From positions 1 through 52,306 of the forward strand of contig JALSSC010000038.1 in assembly GCA_026984455.1 (NCBI GenBank): 52,306 nucleotides of DNA. The letters are read 5' to 3'. This document shows positions 48,717 through 52,306 of the stretch, piece after piece. The position numbers were made by a program, and so were the translations under genes. The notes under the pieces were generated by a model, which did not search any database, had not been told where the DNA came from, and saw nothing but the letters and a program-made list of their open reading frames with translations. Source of the stretch: Chromatiaceae bacterium. GTDB lineage: Bacteria > Pseudomonadota > Gammaproteobacteria > Chromatiales > Chromatiaceae. Numbering within the stretch: the first letter of the stretch is position 1; the number at the start of each line of letters is the position of its first letter.

Positions 48717-49046
48717 TTATTGGGGGATATGAGGCGCGGGTTTGCTGTCCTTGTTGCTGTTGTTGTTCGCGTTCCAGGGTCCATAGCCCCAGGGACCATA
48801 TCCACCCCAGGGTCCATAGCCCCAGGGACCATAACCCCCATAGCCCCAGGGACCATAGTAACCCCAGGGACCATCGCGGTAACGGTAGCGGTCGTAGTAG
48901 TAGTCGTCGTAGTAATGGTGGTCGCTGCCGAACCACTTGGAGGGGTTCATGAAACTGAATATCCCCGAGGCCGAGGCCGTGTTCCCCAGCCCCAGGCCCG
49001 CCGTGCCCAGCAGGACACCGACGGCGATGCCGATTGTCTTGTTCAT
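48717..49046 (-). CDS. Secreted Gly/Tyr/Trp-rich protein, sulfur-globule-protein-like
   Basis: The 109-residue precursor has a signal peptide (cleavage near TASA-SG, residues 24-26). IFSFMNPSKWFG and an acidic Tyr stretch (DHHYYDDYYYDRYRYRDG) follow, then tandem GPWGYG/GPWGGYG units at about 60-92. This order (signal, MNPxxWFG-type segment, Asp/Tyr stretch, Gly/Tyr repeats) resembles proteins annotated as sulfur-globule envelope proteins in purple sulfur bacteria. The tail NANNNSNKDSKPAPHIPQ is hydrophilic. GAGAGG ten bases before the ATG supports the start. No sulfur-oxidation gene is adjacent, so the role is inferred from composition. Confidence 0.7.
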   Translation of the reverse strand: MNKTIGIAVGVLLGTAGLGLGNTASASGIFSFMNPSKWFGSDHHYYDDYYYDRYRYRDGPWGYYGPWGYGGYGPWGYGPWGGYGPWGYGPWNANNNSNKDSKPAPHIPQ

Positions 49047-49136
49047 GGTGTTGTAACCTCTCGTGTTTCCGGACGCCTCGCCCGAGTAGAATACCAAATA
49101 GTTCTTATATGAGGATAGAAAGGGCCTTGATCGGGA

Positions 49137-49856
49137 TCAACGGCGCGCTGGAGGGGGCATGGGAGACGGAGGGGGTGGGTTCTCTTCATAACAGTAGATG
49201 TGGGTCTTGGTGCCGGGGGTACTCACATAGGTGACCATACAGGCCATGCCGCTCTCCACGTCCTTCACCTTGCGCACCACGAGGTCGCCGGCGCGCAGAT
49301 AGCTGGCTTGGTAGAGCCCGCCCTTCTTGCCCGCGTGGGAGTTGTAGCAGAGGATGGAGGGTGAGGTCTTCTCGGTACGCACATAGGACACCAGACAGAC
49401 CTTGTTGTTGCCTGGGTCCACCACCCGGAAGACGTCGAGATCGCCCTCGCGCATATGCCCGGCCTCCGAGATCTTGCCCTTGAAGAGGTGCTGGTAGGGG
49501 TAGCAGTCCACCGCGGGGGAGGTGCCTGGGGTACCCACGTACGCGATCACGCAGTTCATGCGGTTCTTGCTGTCGATGAGTTTGCGGATGATCATGTCCT
49601 GGGACTTGATGTGGCCCACCTGGGTCAGGTTGGCGCCGAAGCCCGAGCTGGCGGGGTAGCACTCGATGACCGGGCTGGTGCCGGAGGTGCGGATGTAGAA
49701 GGCGAGGCAGGATTTGCCGGCTGCCAGATCGGTGATGTTGCGCACCATGAGGTCGCCTTCCTGCATCTTGCCGGTCTGTACCACCAACGAAGGCTCGAAC
49801 TCCCCGGCCAGGGAGAGGAAGGGGACGAGCCCGAGCAACATGAGCCATTTTTTCAT
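49137..49856 (-). CDS. Secreted protein of four exact 52-residue cysteine repeats
   Basis: The 239-residue protein has an 18-residue signal peptide. Four repeats follow, with cysteine pairs at 50/66, 102/118, 154/170 and 206/222: always 16 apart and with a period of exactly 52. Each repeat reads roughly GHxxxGDLxVRxVxDxxxxxxCxVxYVxTxGTSPxxxCY. The tail is Pro-rich (PPPPSPMPPPARR). One disulfide per repeat in a beta-rich periplasmic or surface protein is likely. I recognise no named family. AGGAG lies ten bases before the ATG. It precedes the sulfur-globule-like gene by 90 bases on the same strand, so the two may be co-transcribed. Confidence 0.85.
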   Translation of the reverse strand: MKKWLMLLGLVPFLSLAGEFEPSLVVQTGKMQEGDLMVRNITDLAAGKSCLAFYIRTSGTSPVIECYPASSGFGANLTQVGHIKSQDMIIRKLIDSKNRMNCVIAYVGTPGTSPAVDCYPYQHLFKGKISEAGHMREGDLDVFRVVDPGNNKVCLVSYVRTEKTSPSILCYNSHAGKKGGLYQASYLRAGDLVVRKVKDVESGMACMVTYVSTPGTKTHIYCYEENPPPPSPMPPPARR

Positions 49857-49966
49857 CTAAGTCGTTCTCCTGCCTGTGAGGGGGATCGGGTCTGTTCGTT
49901 GATCGTCGCGCCGGCCGCCGGCGGTGCCCGCGAGAGCAGAAATGATCTCGCGCCTAGGTCTGCGTA

Positions 49967-51268
49967 TCAAGCCATGAGTCCCGTTTTTCGTCCCATGGCG
50001 AGGAGCGCCGCGCCGCAGGCGGGATCGCGATAGCGGGGCGGGACCAGTGGGAGGCCGAGGCGCATCCGGCGCAAGCGTGTCCAGGCCGGGTTGTCTGCAC
50101 CCCCGCCGATGCTGAACAGGCGCCGCGGCGCGGGGGCGCCCAATTCGCTGAGTCGGGCATAGCCCTCCGCCTCTATTGCGGTCATTCCCTCCAGCAGGGC
50201 CTGCAACCAGAGGCCGCGATTGCTTGTTCGCGGCGCCCCCAGGGCGGGCAGGTCGGGGGCGTTGCGGGGAAAACGCTCACCTGGACGGATCAGCGGATAG
50301 AGTTCGAGCCCGGAAGGCCGCTCCGGGTCGATCCGGCGGCTGAGTTCGGCCAGTTCGCCCGGGGAGAAATAGTGGGCGAGGACCGCGCCCCCAGTGTTGG
50401 ATGCACCGCCCGGCAGCCAGGAGTTGCCGAGGCGATGGCTGTAGATGCCATAGGTGGCGTCGAACAGGGGCCGGTCACCTAGGATCTTGATCACGAGGGT
50501 GCTGCCCAGGACGCTCACCGCATCACCCGGGGCCTCGATCCCCGCGGCGATGGCGGCGGCGGTGCTGTCGGTGGTGCCTGAACATATCAGGCAGCCGGGA
50601 GGCAGACCGGTGGCCCGGGAGGCCTCTTCCGAGACCGAAGCGATGGCCGCGCCCGGGGGCTGGACCCGGGGCAGGATCAGGCCCTTGGGGAGGAGCGCCT
50701 TCACCCATCCGGGCCACTCGGCCCGGCGCGGATCGAAGCCCATCTTGAGGGCATTGTTCCAGTCGCTGAGGGGGTAGCGGCCGGTCAATCGGCCCGCTAT
50801 CCAGTCGGCCTGGTGAAGCGCCAGCACGGGGCTTTTCGGATCTGTCTGGCGGCGGTACCAGAGGGCCTTGGCGAGACTGGAGCCGGCCCCGCGGGCGGGG
50901 GAGTCCGCAGGGGCATGGTGGGCAATCAGGTCGGCCTCCGCCTGCGCCCGTCGATCGTCGTACATCAGTGCCGGGCCGAGGGGATCTCCGTCGGAATCGG
51001 CCGCCACCAGGGTGGCGGCGGTGGCATCCAGGGCCAGGCGCCGCGCGTAGTAGCCCCGCAGGCGCTCGCTGAGTTCGCCGAGGACCTCCACACAGGCCAG
51101 CCACCAGGCATCAGGGTCCTGCTCCACCCGTCCCGGCGCATTTACCCGGGAGGCGGGCAGGGGTACGGCGATGCGTTGGAGGACCTCTCCGCGGCCGTCA
51201 AGGGCCACCGCCCGGCAGCCCGAGGTGCCGAGATCCACGCCAATGAAGCAGTCTTGCGCAGCGCTCAT
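49967..51268 (-). CDS. FGGY-family carbohydrate kinase, possibly D-ribulokinase
   Basis: The 433-residue kinase has the N-terminal phosphate loop GVDLGTSGCRAVALD, the catalytic Asp in SGTTDSTAA, and a C-terminal adenosine site (SIGGGADNPAWTRLRRMRLG). Central text VLGSTLVIKILGDRP...YGIYSHRLG...GGASNTGGAVL recalls plant and cyanobacterial enzymes first annotated as xylulose kinase and later shown to act on D-ribulose. The substrate is thus a guess from memory. Length is below the roughly 500 residues of classical xylulokinases. It overlaps pdxH by four bases (ATGA). Confidence 0.82.
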   Translation of the reverse strand: MSAAQDCFIGVDLGTSGCRAVALDGRGEVLQRIAVPLPASRVNAPGRVEQDPDAWWLACVEVLGELSERLRGYYARRLALDATAATLVAADSDGDPLGPALMYDDRRAQAEADLIAHHAPADSPARGAGSSLAKALWYRRQTDPKSPVLALHQADWIAGRLTGRYPLSDWNNALKMGFDPRRAEWPGWVKALLPKGLILPRVQPPGAAIASVSEEASRATGLPPGCLICSGTTDSTAAAIAAGIEAPGDAVSVLGSTLVIKILGDRPLFDATYGIYSHRLGNSWLPGGASNTGGAVLAHYFSPGELAELSRRIDPERPSGLELYPLIRPGERFPRNAPDLPALGAPRTSNRGLWLQALLEGMTAIEAEGYARLSELGAPAPRRLFSIGGGADNPAWTRLRRMRLGLPLVPPRYRDPACGAALLAMGRKTGLMA

Positions 51269-51918
51269 GGGTAGAGACGCTGGGCCTGCCAGACCTCATC
51301 CGTCTTCTCGAAGCGTACCCGGTCGTGCAGGCGGTTGGCACGTCCCTGCCAGAACTCGATGGTCTGCGGCACCACCCGATAGCCTCCCCAGAACGGCGGC
51401 AGTGGAACGTCCCCGTCAGCGAATTGGCCGCGAAAACGGTTCACCTCGGTCTCCAGGGTCTCGCGACTCTCCAAGGGCTCGCTTTGCCGCGAGGCCCAGG
51501 CGCCGATGCGGCTGGCGCGCGGCCGCGATCGGAAATAGGCCCGTGATTCCTCCTGGGAAGTGCGTTTCGCCTCGCCTTCGACACGGATCTGGCGCATCAA
51601 CCGGGGCCAATGGAACACCAGTGCAGCCCGAGGATTCGCCTCGAGTTCCCGCGCCTTTCGGCTCCCATAGTTGGTGTAGAAAACGAACCCGGCGGCGTCG
51701 TAGCCCTTGAGCAACACCATTCGCGCCGAAGGCCGGCCATCAGCCGTGCAAGTGGCCAGGGTCATGGCCGTGGGTTCCAACAGGGCGGCCTTCTGGGCGG
51801 CCTCGAACCATTCCCCGAACAGGGCGATGGGGTCCCTTGCGGCGACATCGGCAGGCAGACCGAGAACCAATCCCCGGCCAAGGGTCGAAAGGCGGTGGAG
51901 ATGTCCCAACAAACGCAT
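51265..51918 (-). CDS. pdxH: Pyridoxine/pyridoxamine 5'-phosphate oxidase
   Basis: FMN enzyme making pyridoxal 5'-phosphate. The 217-residue sequence has the PdxH order DPIALFGEWFEAAQ, RMVLLKGYDAAGFVFYTNYGSRKARELEANPRAALVFHW, RQIRVEGEA, ASRQSEPL, and the closing IEFWQGRANRLHDR with substrate-binding Arg-Leu-His. It is translationally coupled to the FGGY kinase. Its cofactor product is used by the alpha-glucan phosphorylase found earlier. Confidence 0.96.
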   Translation of the reverse strand: MRLLGHLHRLSTLGRGLVLGLPADVAARDPIALFGEWFEAAQKAALLEPTAMTLATCTADGRPSARMVLLKGYDAAGFVFYTNYGSRKARELEANPRAALVFHWPRLMRQIRVEGEAKRTSQEESRAYFRSRPRASRIGAWASRQSEPLESRETLETEVNRFRGQFADGDVPLPPFWGGYRVVPQTIEFWQGRANRLHDRVRFEKTDEVWQAQRLYP

Positions 51919-52306
51919 CGGCGTCTAGACCTGAGTATTCGTCCTGGATCCGTCCGTCCTTTGGGGGACGAGAGAGCTCTGAGCGTCCGGCCCAGCTCGG
52001 GTGAGGTCTGCGGATTTTACCCCTATTCCGCCATTCTGCGGAAAACCCGTACGAGTCAGCCCAATGTGATTGATCCTGGTATACATGTAATTTATATTTA
52101 TGCCATCCCATGGAGAGCACTTGCCATGGCATCCCTTTCCGTCGGCGAGGCGAGAGGCGGTCTCTCCCCTGGGCCTCCGGTGGCCCAGGCCCTGTGCCGC
52201 TCGGGAAGTGCCCCCGCCCGCTGCACCCGTCCACGTGAGTACCTCGTCGTTCGGGGGTGTTCCTGGCACCTCTGGACAAGGCGCGGAAGCGAGTCACCGC
52301 GGGGAC
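51919..52306. other. 388-base terminal gap
   Basis: No gene with a start and ribosome-binding site is visible. It holds the presumed pdxH promoter region, an AT-rich stretch at about 52070-52110, and two partial matches to the inverted-repeat element (about 51929-51946 and 52222-52249). The right boundary is the window edge. Confidence 0.4.
52222..52249. repeat. Half-site of the inverted-repeat element (copy 3, partial)
   Basis: TGCACCCGTCCACGTGAGTA matches the left end of copy 1 (TATACCCGTCCCTCGTGAGTA) except at a few positions. The matching right end would lie beyond the window. Confidence 0.35.

Noticed and set aside
48770-48865. Tandem short DNA repeats that look like a small CRISPR or minisatellite
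   Set aside because: The 9-18-base units are codons for GPWGYG in a secreted protein. There are no spacers of constant length.

Overview
The window reads as chromosome from a high-GC gammaproteobacterium, most likely a sulfur-oxidising member of the Chromatiales/Ectothiorhodospiraceae/Thiohalobacter kind. The evidence is the standard gammaproteobacterial order tig-clpP-clpX-lon-hupB-tRNA-Val-tRNA-Asp-ppiD, a complete mlaFEDCB lipid-transport operon, a lipid A acyltransferase, tolC, a nine-heme periplasmic cytochrome and a Gly/Tyr/Trp-rich secreted protein that resembles sulfur-globule envelope proteins. The lineage call is inference. No rRNA, CRISPR array, prophage or complete insertion sequence was seen.

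Left part (1-13.2 kb). An orphan higA antitoxin is preceded by only the last codons of higB. Then, on the minus strand, come two glycosyltransferases (GT2, GT4), a rhomboid protease, a DUF3096 peptide, gpmA, a divergent enolase, an alpha-glucan phosphorylase, an isoprenylcysteine-methyltransferase-like membrane protein, a dihydrolipoamide-dehydrogenase-type flavoprotein and an APC permease. A PfkB sugar kinase lies on the plus strand. Phosphorylase, phosphofructokinase, phosphoglycerate mutase and enolase together suggest a glycogen-to-pyruvate module.

Middle (13.4-30.2 kb). A GAF-GAF-PAS class III nucleotide cyclase is divergent from ogt-xerD. A tRNA-Leu leads into the protein quality-control block tig, clpP, clpX and lon, followed by hupB, two tRNAs and ppiD. 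A heat-shock-type promoter can be proposed before lon. The block ends with a CoA-binding protein, a small membrane protein and an unusual 768-residue protein made of about 20 helical repeats.

Right part (30.3-52.3 kb). The nonaheme cytochrome gene has an elaborate upstream region: a sigma-54-like site, a short dyad and a 49-base near-perfect palindrome. The mla operon follows, with a DUF2058 gene attached. Then come an MFS transporter with aroC, tolC and a rhodanese, a lipid A acyltransferase, a DUF1318 lipoprotein with rlmD, and a 1211-residue membrane fusion joining a spermidine-synthase-like unit, an FMN-binding domain and a NosR/NapH-type iron-sulfur membrane module. The end carries the sulfur-globule-like protein, a secreted protein of four exact 52-residue cysteine repeats, an FGGY sugar kinase and pdxH.

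Two families of short non-coding repeats recur. One has terminal inverted repeats ending in a TATACCC/GGGTATA motif and sits upstream of eno and hupB, where its end appears to supply the -10 box. A second, less certain family lies at about 13.3 and 33.2 kb. The strongest candidates for undescribed biology are the membrane redox fusion, the two repeat-built proteins, the promoter-bearing mini-elements and the regulatory region of the nonaheme cytochrome.
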